A stretch of DNA of 64,000 nt from Nostoc sp. NIES-3756 (GTDB taxonomy: Bacteria > Cyanobacteriota > Cyanobacteriia > Cyanobacteriales > Nostocaceae), in NCBI RefSeq assembly GCF_001548375.1, contig NZ_AP017296.1, positions 248,001 through 312,000 of the forward strand, in the 5' to 3' direction. Position numbers and translations under genes: made by a program. The notes beneath the pieces are model-generated. The model had not been told where the DNA came from and did not search any database. It was given only the letters and a program-made list of their open reading frames with translations. Positions 45,313 through 56,400 of this stretch are shown here, piece after piece; the first letter of the stretch is position 1, and the number at the start of each line of letters is the position of its first letter.

Positions 45313-48300
45313 TTACACATAATTTAATGTTAATAGTTGTTGGAAAAGTAAATCAACCTCTGCATCTGTAAGTTTATCAATCACTGTAGAAATATCCGGA
45401 ATGCTGTCTCTATCTACTTTAGGAATCGTGTCAATTTTTAGGTTAAATGTTTGAGATTTTAGGCATTCAATTTCCGCAGCTTGTTTAGCAATGGTAGAAC
45501 TAGCAAAGATTTGTTGTAAGGGAATTTCAATTTGTAATTTCTGGCGCAGGTGAGCAATAAGTTGAGTAGCTAACAGTGAATGTCCACCTAATTCAAAAAA
45601 GTTATCATGAATGCCTATTTGGTTAATACCTAATATTTCTTCCCAGATATTAGTGATGATCTGTTCAATTTCAGTTTGCGGCTGAACGTAAGCATTTAGT
45701 AAGTTTGGTCTATTGTATTTCTCAAGAGAATTATTTGCTTTAGGTGATTGAGCTTTAATATTTTGCAGTTCTAACCATTTCTGAATGCGTGTTTTGAGGT
45801 CGGTGGTAGAAACTAAAATTTGGGGAATATGATTGAGTTTGAAAATTGTGGCGAAAGCGCCTTGTCCCTCTTTGGTAGTGATACTGTTAGTTGTTTTGGT
45901 AGTCTGGGAAAATTGCCAGCCATCCCAGTTAATGCTACTCCAAGTAATGTTATTATTTTGGTTTTGTTGATGAACAAAAGCATCTATAAATATATTAGCT
46001 GCTGAGTAGGCTGCAAAGTTTAAACCTCCTAAGATAGCAGCTAGAGATGAGGTGAAGATACAAAAATCTAGATGGTGATTGTGAAAAAGTTTTGTTAGTA
46101 CATAAGAACCATGTACTTTAGCGTGAAAATGAGCTTGGCATTGATTAATAGTTGTTGTTTGTATGGGTTGAAAAAGGGATTTTTGTAAATCTCCTGCACA
46201 ATGAATAACACCATTAATTTTACCAAAATGTTGAGTAGCTTGAGCGATCGCCTGTTGCATTTGCGCTTCATCAGCTACATCAGCACTAATCACCAAAATT
46301 TCAGCACCAAATTTTTCTAATGCTTGCACTTGCAGAATTTTGCAGCTAATACTATCTCCTTCTTCATGGTTTTCTAACCACTGTGTCCATAAATTTCTAT
46401 CTGGTAAACCAGAACGACTGATTAAAATTAGTTTGGCTTGTACTGTCTTCGCTAAATATTCTGCTACAACTAAACCAACTCCACCCAGTCCACCAGTAAT
46501 TAAATAAACCCCTTGTTCTATTAATGGACTGGTTTTATTTTCAGCTTCAGCTATATTCACAGATTCAAAGGTTTTTACCCAGCAATGATGGACACGATAA
46601 GCAATTATTAAATCTGTGTTATTACTAGTTACTTCTGCTAATAACTTATCTATTAATTCAGCAGTAACTTGACTATCTGATTCAGGAATTACAATATCAA
46701 TATTACGACAGGTAATGTTTATATATTCCTGCGGTATAGCTTGGCAAGCTGCTATAATTGTAGATTTTTCTGGAGCTAATTCTTCATTACCTATAACATC
46801 ATGTAAATGGTTCGTGACGGTGATGAGTTTTAAGGGCTGATTAATAAGCTGTTTATCAAGAGCTTGAGTTAGAAACAGCAGGCTATAAAATCCTAAATTT
46901 TGACATTTGTTAAAAAATTCACTACTTGTTTGAATAGTATCATTAGCTGTAATACTCCAGCAATGCAAAATATAATCAGGAATTAAATTTCGATGTTGCA
47001 GTTCAACAATTAACGCATGATAATCTTCTGGATTTTGGGGATTAATTGTATAAGCGTTTTTATCGTTTTTGGCAAACTGCTCACCCACTAAAACGCTAAT
47101 AGGAATTTGATTTTCTAACTCCAACCGCTTGACTATTGCCGAGCCTACTTGGCAATCATCAACAAAAACTAAATAACATGATTTTTGTTGCCTAAAGTCA
47201 GGCTTGATAGTTGGCAGACACTGTTTCCAAGTGGGAGTGTAATACCACTTAGATACTTCTAATTTTTCCTCATGGCTAACTGTGATACCTGGCTGTTTAT
47301 GAAGTGGAATTAAATAAGGTTGTCGTTCAAAGGGATAGGTAGATAAGGGAATATGGCAACGTTCTTCTTGACTATAAAAACCAGCCCAGTCAATTTTAAC
47401 TCCTAATAGCCAAAGTCTACCTAAAGTATTGAGAATAAAAGCAACATCTGACAGTGCTTCTCGCGGATGACGTACAGAAGTTAAAGTCACAATTTCCTGG
47501 TTTTGATGTTGCTTGACTAAACTGCTCAAAGTTCTTCCGGGGCCAACCTCCAACAAAATTCTTTGTGGTTGTTGTATTAACTCAATTATCCCTTCATTAA
47601 ACAGCACAGTTTGCCGTAAATGTTTAACCCAATAATGAGAATCTGTAAATTCTTCTGTAGTAATCCATGTCCCAGTAACATTAGAGATAAAAGGAATTTG
47701 GGGAGAATTAAAAGTAACTTTTGCTAATAGTTCAATAAATGGATTAATGATAGGTTCCATCATCTGAGAATGGAACGCATGGGAAGTGTGCAACTGTCGG
47801 CAATTTATGCCTTGTGCTTGTAATTTTGCTTGTAAGTCTGCAATTACTGCGGTTGTACCCGCCACGACACAGGCAGAAGGAGCGTTACTGACAGCGATAG
47901 AAAGCCCATCTACTAAAAAGTTTTCTACCTTAGAAGCTGCCATTGCTACGGAAAGCATCGCCCCTTTGGGTAACTGCTGCATCAGTCGTCCCCGATGTGC
48001 TACCAGCATCAAAGCATCGGATAAGGAGAAAACACCCGCAAGCGTAGCAGCTACATATTCACCAATACTATGACCAATCATGGCTTCTGGATGCACCCCC
48101 CAACTCATCCATAGTTGCGCTAAGGCGTATTCAATAACAAATAACGCTGGTTGAGTTAAAGCCGTTTCATTTAGCTGTGATGCGGTTTGGTTGTTTGCTG
48201 GGTAGATGACTTGACGTATATCTAAGCCTAAATGGGGTTTGAGCAGTTCAGCACATTGGTTAACGTGGTCAGCAAATACGGGTTCTGTTTGATAAAGTTC

Positions 48301-49947
48301 CGCCGCCATGTTGACATACTGCGCTCCCTGGCCGGGAAACATGAACACTATTGAAGGGTTACACGGCTTTTGATGATGGGTTAATACACCTTGATTTGAT
48401 GTTAATGACTGGACGGCTTGCTCAAGATTTTGGCAGACTAACAGCCGACGATAATCAAATGTTTTACGTCCCATCTGTAGGGTATGGGCAACATCAGCTA
48501 GATTTAGATGCAGGTTTTGTTGTAAATGATTAGCTAAATTTGTGGTAGCCGTTTCTAAGGCTGTGGCGGTTTTGGCTGAAAGTATTAACAGTTGCCAAGG
48601 ACGGGAGGAAGTAGAGGTTTCTACAGGGGGAGCTTCTTCTAAAATTACATGGGCATTAGTGCCACCAATACCAAAGGAACTGACACCGGCACGGCGTGGA
48701 ATACCGTTAACTTCCCAGTCTTTGAGGACAGTGTTTACATAAAACGGACTATTTGCAAAATCAATTTGCGGATTTGGTTTTTCAAAGTGCAGACTTGGAG
48801 GTATTTGTTGATGCTTTAGTGCTAAAACAGTTTTGATTAAACCTGCTACCCCCGCCGCAGTGTCTAAATGTCCGATATTAGTTTTGACGGAAGCCACAGC
48901 ACAAAAACCTTTTTTCTGTGTACCAGCTTGAAAAGCTTGATTTAAGGCTGCTATTTCAATGGGATCACCTAAAGATGTACCCGTACCGTGAGCTTCTATA
49001 TAAGTAATTGTTTCTGGTTCAACTTCGGCAACTATTTGGGCAGTTCTAATTACCTTTGCTTGTCCTTCAATTCGGGGTGCAGTATAACTAACTTTGTTAG
49101 CACCATCATTATTAATAGCAGAACCTTTAATAATGGCATGAATAGTATCTCTATCTTGTAGGGCATCTTCTAATCTTTTTAAAACAACTATGCCTACACC
49201 TTCACCGCCTACAGTTCCCTGTGCTTTAGCATCAAAAGCGCGACAATATCCATCGGGAGAATTAACGCCACCTTCTTGATATAAATAACCTTGTTTACTT
49301 CTAACATTAATCCTAACACCACCAGATAAAGCTAGATCACATTCTCCAGAAAGTAAGCTTTGACAAGCTAGGTGAATAGCAACTAATGAGGTCGAGCAAG
49401 CTGTTTGAATAGTATAACTAGGCCCCGTTAAATTTAATTTATAGGAAACTCTTGTAGTTAAATAATCTTTGTCACCACCGATGGTTATTTGTTGGGAACT
49501 TACAGAATTGTGTATTTCTGGATGGGAATAAACATGAAGTAAGTATCCATTTAAGTTACTACCGCCATAAACTCCTATTACACCCGGATAAGTTTCTGAA
49601 CTATAACCAGCATTTTCTAAGGCTTCCCAGGCGCATTCTAAGAAAACACGATGTTGAATATCAGTAATTTCTGCTTCTTTGGGACTAAAGCCGAAAAATT
49701 CTGCATCAAAAAATTCTGCATCAGTTAATATCCCACTTGCTTTTACATAATTGGGATGATTCAATAATTTAGCATCTGCACCAGCAGCTAATAATTCTTC
49801 GTCGGTGAAAAAGGAAATTGACTGATTACCATTTTTTAAATTTTGCCAAAATTCATCAAGGTTTTTAGCTCCGGGGAACCGTCCGATCATGCCAATAATT
49901 GCTATTTCTGAACCATGAAAGTTGCAATTTTCTACTGAATCAGTCAT
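45313..49947 (-). CDS. Type I PKS: KS-AT(malonyl)-KR-ACP, 1544 aa
   Basis: Ketosynthase: TACSTS with Cys184, EAHGTGT with His320, GHLDTAAG with His360. Acyltransferase (about 530-830): MFPGQGAQY, GHSIGE with Ser627 and HAFHS at 723-727, the malonyl-CoA pattern. Ketoreductase (about 1130-1340): LITGGLGGVGLVVAEYLA and FTSSLAAILGGLNFAAYSAAN, with Ser and Tyr in place. ACP: HDNFFELGGHSLLATQ. There is no dehydratase or enoylreductase. It should extend the aminoacyl chain from the preceding NRPS by two carbons and leave a hydroxyl, giving a statine-like gamma-amino-beta-hydroxy unit. Neighbouring genes follow within 2-20 bp. Confidence 0.94.
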   Translation of the reverse strand: MTDSVENCNFHGSEIAIIGMIGRFPGAKNLDEFWQNLKNGNQSISFFTDEELLAAGADAKLLNHPNYVKASGILTDAEFFDAEFFGFSPKEAEITDIQHRVFLECAWEALENAGYSSETYPGVIGVYGGSNLNGYLLHVYSHPEIHNSVSSQQITIGGDKDYLTTRVSYKLNLTGPSYTIQTACSTSLVAIHLACQSLLSGECDLALSGGVRINVRSKQGYLYQEGGVNSPDGYCRAFDAKAQGTVGGEGVGIVVLKRLEDALQDRDTIHAIIKGSAINNDGANKVSYTAPRIEGQAKVIRTAQIVAEVEPETITYIEAHGTGTSLGDPIEIAALNQAFQAGTQKKGFCAVASVKTNIGHLDTAAGVAGLIKTVLALKHQQIPPSLHFEKPNPQIDFANSPFYVNTVLKDWEVNGIPRRAGVSSFGIGGTNAHVILEEAPPVETSTSSRPWQLLILSAKTATALETATTNLANHLQQNLHLNLADVAHTLQMGRKTFDYRRLLVCQNLEQAVQSLTSNQGVLTHHQKPCNPSIVFMFPGQGAQYVNMAAELYQTEPVFADHVNQCAELLKPHLGLDIRQVIYPANNQTASQLNETALTQPALFVIEYALAQLWMSWGVHPEAMIGHSIGEYVAATLAGVFSLSDALMLVAHRGRLMQQLPKGAMLSVAMAASKVENFLVDGLSIAVSNAPSACVVAGTTAVIADLQAKLQAQGINCRQLHTSHAFHSQMMEPIINPFIELLAKVTFNSPQIPFISNVTGTWITTEEFTDSHYWVKHLRQTVLFNEGIIELIQQPQRILLEVGPGRTLSSLVKQHQNQEIVTLTSVRHPREALSDVAFILNTLGRLWLLGVKIDWAGFYSQEERCHIPLSTYPFERQPYLIPLHKQPGITVSHEEKLEVSKWYYTPTWKQCLPTIKPDFRQQKSCYLVFVDDCQVGSAIVKRLELENQIPISVLVGEQFAKNDKNAYTINPQNPEDYHALIVELQHRNLIPDYILHCWSITANDTIQTSSEFFNKCQNLGFYSLLFLTQALDKQLINQPLKLITVTNHLHDVIGNEELAPEKSTIIAACQAIPQEYINITCRNIDIVIPESDSQVTAELIDKLLAEVTSNNTDLIIAYRVHHCWVKTFESVNIAEAENKTSPLIEQGVYLITGGLGGVGLVVAEYLAKTVQAKLILISRSGLPDRNLWTQWLENHEEGDSISCKILQVQALEKFGAEILVISADVADEAQMQQAIAQATQHFGKINGVIHCAGDLQKSLFQPIQTTTINQCQAHFHAKVHGSYVLTKLFHNHHLDFCIFTSSLAAILGGLNFAAYSAANIFIDAFVHQQNQNNNITWSSINWDGWQFSQTTKTTNSITTKEGQGAFATIFKLNHIPQILVSTTDLKTRIQKWLELQNIKAQSPKANNSLEKYNRPNLLNAYVQPQTEIEQIITNIWEEILGINQIGIHDNFFELGGHSLLATQLIAHLRQKLQIEIPLQQIFASSTIAKQAAEIECLKSQTFNLKIDTIPKVDRDSIPDISTVIDKLTDAEVDLLFQQLLTLNYV

Positions 49948-49967
49948 TATATCACCTCTGAATATGC

Positions 49968-52900
49968 TTAAATATTGCGAGTCTTTTGCATTTTTTGACG
50001 ACGCTCTTTTTGTTTATTTTTCCTGATTTGATTGTTGTCTATGCTCTTTTGCTCATCGTTAAATATTTGGTTTTGGGCATGATTGCTAGTTAAGAATTGA
50101 GCTAAATCATTAATAGTTGGATATCTAAACATATCCATAACTGTTAATTTGTGATCATAGATTTTCTGTAATTGACTATGTACCTGAATTAACAATAGGG
50201 AGTGTCCACCAATTTCAAAGAAGTTATCGTGAAGACCAATTTCTGTTAAATTTAAGGCTTGCTGCCAAATTGTAGCGATCGCTTTTTCTATTTCTGTTTG
50301 GGGTTTAACATAACTAACCGCTAACTCTGGGCGTAAACTTGAGGGTTGCGGTAAGGCTTGACGATTAACTTTTCCGTTGGGTGTCAGTGGTAATTTATCT
50401 AAGATGACAAAAGCAGAGGGGATCATATACCCAGCTACTTTTTCTTTTAGATAAGACTGTAAATCAGTAGTTGTGATTTTTTTGTCTGCATTAAGAACTA
50501 TATAAGCTACTAAGCGTTTGAAATTTGGTTCATCTTCCCGCACAACAACAATATTAGTTTGCACATCGGGATGTTGATTTAATACGGCTTCAATTTCTCC
50601 TAGTTCAATGCGGAAACCACGAATTTTTACTTGATGGTCAATACGTCCTAAAAATTCTATATTACCATCAGGTAAATAGCGGGCTAAATCACCAGTTTTA
50701 TACAGACGTGAACCTGGTTGATTACTAAATAGGTTAGGAATAAATTTTTCTGCTGTTAGTTCTGGACGGTTTAAATATCCTCTAGTAACGCCAACACCAC
50801 CTATATATATTTCACCAGAAACACCTACAGGAACGGTTTGTAAATGAGAATCTAAAATATAAATTTGGGTATTGGCAATTGGCTTACCAATTGGTACTTC
50901 ATATCTGACTTCTTTTAAATAAGATAAATTACTAATAGTTGCAACTATAGTTGTTTCTGTTGGCCCATAGGAATTAATTAATTGAACAGTTTCTCCTATC
51001 TTATTTCGCCATATTTCTAGATGTTGCAATGAAGCTCTTTCTCCACCTATAATTACTAAACGTAATTTCTCAGGTAGTTGTAAATTCTTTTCAGCTAATT
51101 CAGTTGTTATTTGATGCCAAAGTGCTGTAGGTAAATCTAAAACGGTTATCTTAAATTCGTTGCATTGCTCTAAAAATGCTGGAATTGAACTCAACATTTT
51201 ATCGGTGCGTAGTAATAAAGTAGCACCTTGCACTAAGCAAGGAAATATTTCTTCTGCTGCTGCATCAAAGCAAATAGAGGCAAATTGGAGGATGCGATCG
51301 CAGCTTTTAATTTGATAATTATAACAAGCAGCTACAGTATAATTAACTAAAGATTGATGCTCTACCATCACGCCTTTAGGTTTACCTGTAGAGCCTGAAG
51401 TATAAATAATATATGCTAAGTTATTACTGTTAACTTTAGTATAAATATTTTCTTGACTTTCTTGATAAATTACTTGCGAATCTGCATCTAAATAAATAAT
51501 TTCTGATTGATTATTAGGAAGTAATTCTTTTAATTTTTTTTGAGTTAATAATAGAGGTATATTCGCATCTTCTAAGAGAAAAGCCAACCGTTCTTTAGGA
51601 TAGGCTGGATCTAGGGGGAGGTAAACACCACCCGCTTTGAGAATACCCAAAATTCCTATAAACATTTCTAGCGATCGCTCCACACAAATCCCCACCAATA
51701 CCTCTGGTTGTACTCCTAGTTTTTGCAGGTAATGTGCAAGTTGATTTGCTTTAGCGTTCAGTTCCCGATAGGTTAATTGCTGATTCTCAAATACCACAGC
51801 AATAGCATCAGGTGTTTTCTCTACCTGTGCTTCAAATAATTGATGAATGTACTGGTCTTGAGGATAATCAATTTCAGTATTATTCCACTCTACTAATAGT
51901 TGATGTTGTTCATTTGCTGTTAATAATGGCAATTCTGACAGGCGTTGCTGAGGATTAGTAACAATTCCCTCTAGCAGTACCTGAAAATGACCTATTATTC
52001 GGTTAATTCTGTCAGCATTAAATATATCTGTGTTGTATTCTAAATATCCCTTTAATCCTGTTGTTGTCTCTGTTATTGAGAGAGTTAAATCAAAGTTAGC
52101 AGTATTTTTGTGCGCTTTTAATATTTCTAGATTTAATTCCGGTAACTCAATAACTTCTGTAGGTGAATTTTGCAGAACGAACATTACTTGAAACAAGGGA
52201 TTATGTGTTAAATCACGCTTGATTTGTAGTTCTTCTAACAATTTTTCAAAGGGTAAGTCTTGATGAGCGTAAGCTCCTAGAGTTACTTCGCGTACCTGTT
52301 GCAAAATTTCTTTAAAAGTGGGGTTATTGCCCAGGTTTGTCCGCAGTACCAATGTATTGACAAAAAAGCCAATTAACCATTCAATTTCTGCACGATTGCG
52401 GTTAGCAATGGGAGTACCCACTATAATGTCTTCCTGCTGGGTGTAGCGATATAGCAACACTTTGAAAGCTGCCAGCAGGGTCATAAATAAGGTAACACCC
52501 TCCTGTTTTGACAGGTCTTTGAGTTTCTCACTCAGGGATTTGGATAATTGGAAAGGCTGTGTTGCACCGTTGTTAGATTGAATTGCGGGGCGGGGTTGAT
52601 CAGTTGGTAATTCTAAAATTGGTAAATTACCACTTAACTGCTGTTTCCAGTAATCAAGTTGGGTTTGCAGTACCTCGCCTTGCAACCATTTTCTTTGCCA
52701 AATAGCAAAGTCAGCATACTGAATAGGCCGTTTGGGAAGTAGGTAAGATTTATCTTGACAGAAGGCTGTATACAGTGCTGTGAGTTCTTGAATGAATATC
52801 CCTGTAGACCAACCGTCACAAACTATATGGTGCATGGTCAACAATACCACATGGTCTGTTTGTGCTAGTCGGAGTAAACTGGCTCGTAGTAGCGGCCCTT

Positions 52901-53453
52901 GTAATAAATCAAAGGGTTTTTGTGCTTCTAAAGCAGCCAATTTTGAAACTTCTTGCTGTTTTTTTTCTTCCGCAACTGTTTGTAAATCTATAAATGGAAA
53001 AGTAAAGTTTTCACCTTTACCAATTATTTGTATTGCTTCCCCATCTACTACCGTAAATGTAGTTCTTAATATTTCATGCCGTCTGATGATTTCGTTGATG
53101 CTTTTAGACATTGCAGCTATATTTAATTTACCTGTCAGTCTGACTGCGGCGGGTATATTGTAAGCACTGCTATGTGGTTCTAATTGGCTGTAAAACCAAA
53201 GTCGTTGCTGGGCAAAAGACAGAGGTAGATTTCCCTGACGTGATGCAGGTTGAATCGACTCCAAATTTGATTTTAAAGCCTGATTAGCTTGGCTAATAAA
53301 AGTTAAAATTTCAGCTTTGCGTGCTGCTAATTCTGTTTTAATATCTGGTGTCAGAGCTTCTTTTGGCGCACTACAACGTAGACTGTCATTTTCTACCCAT
53401 AATTTTATATCCAGGCTGCAAAGGTCAGATAAAAATTTCTCAATCGTTTTCAT
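49968..53453 (-). CDS. NRPS: TubC-like docking-C-A(Lys-like)-T, 1161 aa
   Basis: The first 55 residues (IEKFLSDLCSLDIKLWVEND) resemble a TubC-type docking domain that links NRPS subunits. The condensation domain has MHHIVCDGWSTG. The A domain has AYIIYTSGSTGKPKG, and I read its code as D-A-E-D-I-G-S-I-V-K. This is nearest to lysine-type codes I recall (DAESIGSVCK), so Lys or a related basic residue is a moderate guess. The carrier domain is HDNFFEIGGHSLLLIQ, followed by a basic tail (KNKQKERRQKMQK). The start overlaps the upstream gene by 4 bp, and the PKS starts 20 bp after its stop, so the residue is passed to the PKS. Confidence 0.92.
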   Translation of the reverse strand: MKTIEKFLSDLCSLDIKLWVENDSLRCSAPKEALTPDIKTELAARKAEILTFISQANQALKSNLESIQPASRQGNLPLSFAQQRLWFYSQLEPHSSAYNIPAAVRLTGKLNIAAMSKSINEIIRRHEILRTTFTVVDGEAIQIIGKGENFTFPFIDLQTVAEEKKQQEVSKLAALEAQKPFDLLQGPLLRASLLRLAQTDHVVLLTMHHIVCDGWSTGIFIQELTALYTAFCQDKSYLLPKRPIQYADFAIWQRKWLQGEVLQTQLDYWKQQLSGNLPILELPTDQPRPAIQSNNGATQPFQLSKSLSEKLKDLSKQEGVTLFMTLLAAFKVLLYRYTQQEDIIVGTPIANRNRAEIEWLIGFFVNTLVLRTNLGNNPTFKEILQQVREVTLGAYAHQDLPFEKLLEELQIKRDLTHNPLFQVMFVLQNSPTEVIELPELNLEILKAHKNTANFDLTLSITETTTGLKGYLEYNTDIFNADRINRIIGHFQVLLEGIVTNPQQRLSELPLLTANEQHQLLVEWNNTEIDYPQDQYIHQLFEAQVEKTPDAIAVVFENQQLTYRELNAKANQLAHYLQKLGVQPEVLVGICVERSLEMFIGILGILKAGGVYLPLDPAYPKERLAFLLEDANIPLLLTQKKLKELLPNNQSEIIYLDADSQVIYQESQENIYTKVNSNNLAYIIYTSGSTGKPKGVMVEHQSLVNYTVAACYNYQIKSCDRILQFASICFDAAAEEIFPCLVQGATLLLRTDKMLSSIPAFLEQCNEFKITVLDLPTALWHQITTELAEKNLQLPEKLRLVIIGGERASLQHLEIWRNKIGETVQLINSYGPTETTIVATISNLSYLKEVRYEVPIGKPIANTQIYILDSHLQTVPVGVSGEIYIGGVGVTRGYLNRPELTAEKFIPNLFSNQPGSRLYKTGDLARYLPDGNIEFLGRIDHQVKIRGFRIELGEIEAVLNQHPDVQTNIVVVREDEPNFKRLVAYIVLNADKKITTTDLQSYLKEKVAGYMIPSAFVILDKLPLTPNGKVNRQALPQPSSLRPELAVSYVKPQTEIEKAIATIWQQALNLTEIGLHDNFFEIGGHSLLLIQVHSQLQKIYDHKLTVMDMFRYPTINDLAQFLTSNHAQNQIFNDEQKSIDNNQIRKNKQKERRQKMQKTRNI

Positions 53454-56400
53454 AGTTCTATTTCCTCTCTGTCTTCTACCATTTGCATAGAAACAGCCTG
53501 TAACTTTTGTACTGCCAGAATTGCTTCTATTAACTCAACCAAATTTATTACTGTAGGATTTTCAAATAAGTTACGTAAAGGTAAATCAATTTTGAAGACT
53601 TCACGTAATCTAGAAATTACTTGCGTAGCTAAGAGTGAATGTCCTCCTAAATCAAAGAAGTTGTCATAAATCCCTATTTTTTCTTGACCTAAAAACTCAG
53701 CCCAAATATCAGCTATTATCTGTTCTATGGGGGTGCGGGGTGGGACAAAGTTGGCTGACAATCCAGTTGTTGTATCCGGTGTTGGTAACGCTTTACGGTC
53801 TACTTTACCATTGGGAGTTAAAGGCAGTTGATCTAAGATGACAAACGCCGTTGGTAGCATATAACTTGGGAGTTTTTCTTCTAAGAAACTGCGAAGTTCA
53901 GAAGTATTTATCTCTTGCAGTGATTTGCTAACTAGATAAGCTACCAAGCGTTGCTCACCTGGTTTATCTTCCCGTGCTATCACCACATTTGTTTGTACAT
54001 TTGGATGCTGATTTAAAGCAGATTCAATCTCGCCTAATTCGATGCGGAAACCCCGAATTTTCACTTGATGGTCAATACGCCCCAGATATTCAATATCACC
54101 ATTAGGTAGATAACGAGCTAAATCACCAGACTTATAAAGTTTGCCTTGCTTGCTCAAGGGGTGAATAATAAACCGTTCTTGGGTGATATCAGGGCGATTG
54201 AGATAACCACGAGCTAAACCAGCACCACCAATATACATTTCCCCAGGAACGCCAATAGGTACTAATTGCTGATTTTTATCTAATAGATAAACTTGTAAAT
54301 CAGCAATTGGTCTACCAATCACACTGGCGCTTGAGTGCAAATCAGCTTGAGTTAGCGGTCGATAGGTAACATGGACGGTGGTTTCTGTAATCCCGTACAT
54401 ATTTACCAATTGCGGAGATTTATCACCATGACGAGCAAACCAAGGCTGCAAACTTTGGATGTCTAAAGCTTCGCCACCAAAGATGACTAAACGCAGGTTT
54501 AAATCAAGAATTTTACCTGTTGATTGTTCTACTTGAATGAGTTGGCGAAAAGCTGAGGGAGTTTGATTTAAAACTGTTACTTGCTCTTGAGACAGTAATT
54601 GGTAAAATGCTTCAGGAGTTCTACTCACCCAGTAAGGTACAACAACTAGTTTTCCGCCATAAACTAAAGCACCCCAAATTTCCCACACCGAGAAGTCAAA
54701 CGCATAGGAATGGAACAGCGTCCAAACATCGTGTTGAGCGAAGTTGTACCAAGGCTGCACTGTTGCAAACAGACGCACAACATTACTATGGTTGATTAAC
54801 ACACCTTTGGGTTGACCTGTGGAACCGGAGGTGTAAATCACATAAGCTAAGTTGTGCGGTGTCGCATTACTGATGGGGTTAGCTGTGCTTTGCGTAGTGA
54901 ATAAGTTTTCCTCAGAGTCTAGATATACAGTCTGAGCGTTATGTGCGGGTAATGCTTCTAATAGATGTTTTTGGGTTAACACTACCTCAACTTGAGCATC
55001 TGTTAACATATAGCCTAAGCGCTCTTGGGGATATGCTGGATCTAGGGGGAGGTAAGCGCCACCGGCTTTGAGAACCGCTAAGATACTGATTACCATGAAC
55101 AGCGATCGCTCTACACATATCCCCACTAATACCTCTGGTTTTACTCCCAGTTTTTGCAGATGGTGGGCGAGTTGATTCGCTTTGGCGTTCAGTTCCCTAT
55201 ATGTTAATTGTTGATTCTCAAATACCACTGCTACAGCATCAGGTGTTTTTTCTACCTGTGCTTCAAATAACTGATGCAAACATACTTCTGGTGGTCGCTT
55301 ACTTTCACCCTCACCCCACGCTAATAACTGCTGTTCTTCAGTAGCGGTTAATAAAGGTAACTCACCAATTTTCTGTTGAGGATTAGTGATAATTCCTTGC
55401 AACAAAACTTCAAAATTAGCGGCTAACCGTGAAATAGTTATTTCATCAAATAAATCGGTATTGTATTCAAAATTAGCAATTAATCCCTGCTCTACAGCTT
55501 CTATAACTAAAGTTAAGTCAAACTTCGCTGTTGTACTTTTATTTTCTAAAGGTTCTACCCTTAATTCAGGTAATTCTAATTGTCTCATTGGTGCATTTTG
55601 TAGCACAAACATCACCTGGAACAGAGGATTATGGCTCAAATTGCGTTCCGGTTGGATTTCTTCTACTAACTTCTCAAAAGGTAAATCTTGATGAGCATAA
55701 GCCCCCAATGCTACATCCCGTACTTGTTTAAGAAAATCATGAAAAGTAGGATTGCCAGATAGATTGCTTCGCAATACCAAAGTATTAACAAAGAAACCAA
55801 TTAAATTCTCAATTTCTGCTCTATTACGGTTAGCAATAGGTGAACCAACTAAAATATCTGTCTGATTTGTGTACCTATATAGTAAAGTTTTAAACGCTGC
55901 CAACAGTGTCATAAATAAAGTAATACCTTCTTGTTTTGACAGAGTTTTTAATTCCTCACTTAAGTTTTTTGGTAAGACAAATGATAGAGTTTTGCCTGCA
56001 TAAGTTTGAACTATTGGGCGAGGATGGTCAGTTGGCAATTGTAATATGGGGAGTTCACCAGATAATTGCTTGCGCCAATAAGCAAGCTGATTTTTTAATG
56101 CTTCTCCCTCTAACCATTGTCGTTGCCAAAGGGCAAAGTCTGCATATTGTATTGGTAATTGCGGTAAAGGAGAAGATCTACCAGCACAGAAAGCTGTATA
56201 TAGTGCGGCTACTTCTCGAATTAATATATCTGTTGACCATCCATCAGAAATAATATGATGTAGCGTGAGTAAAATTACATAATCTTCTTCATCTAATTGC
56301 AACAGTTTTGCTCTTAACAGTGGCGCTTGTGTTATATCAAATCCTGTTTCTGCTTCGGTTTTAGCTAGGCGGTGTAGTTCTGCTTCTCGCTGTTGTTGGG

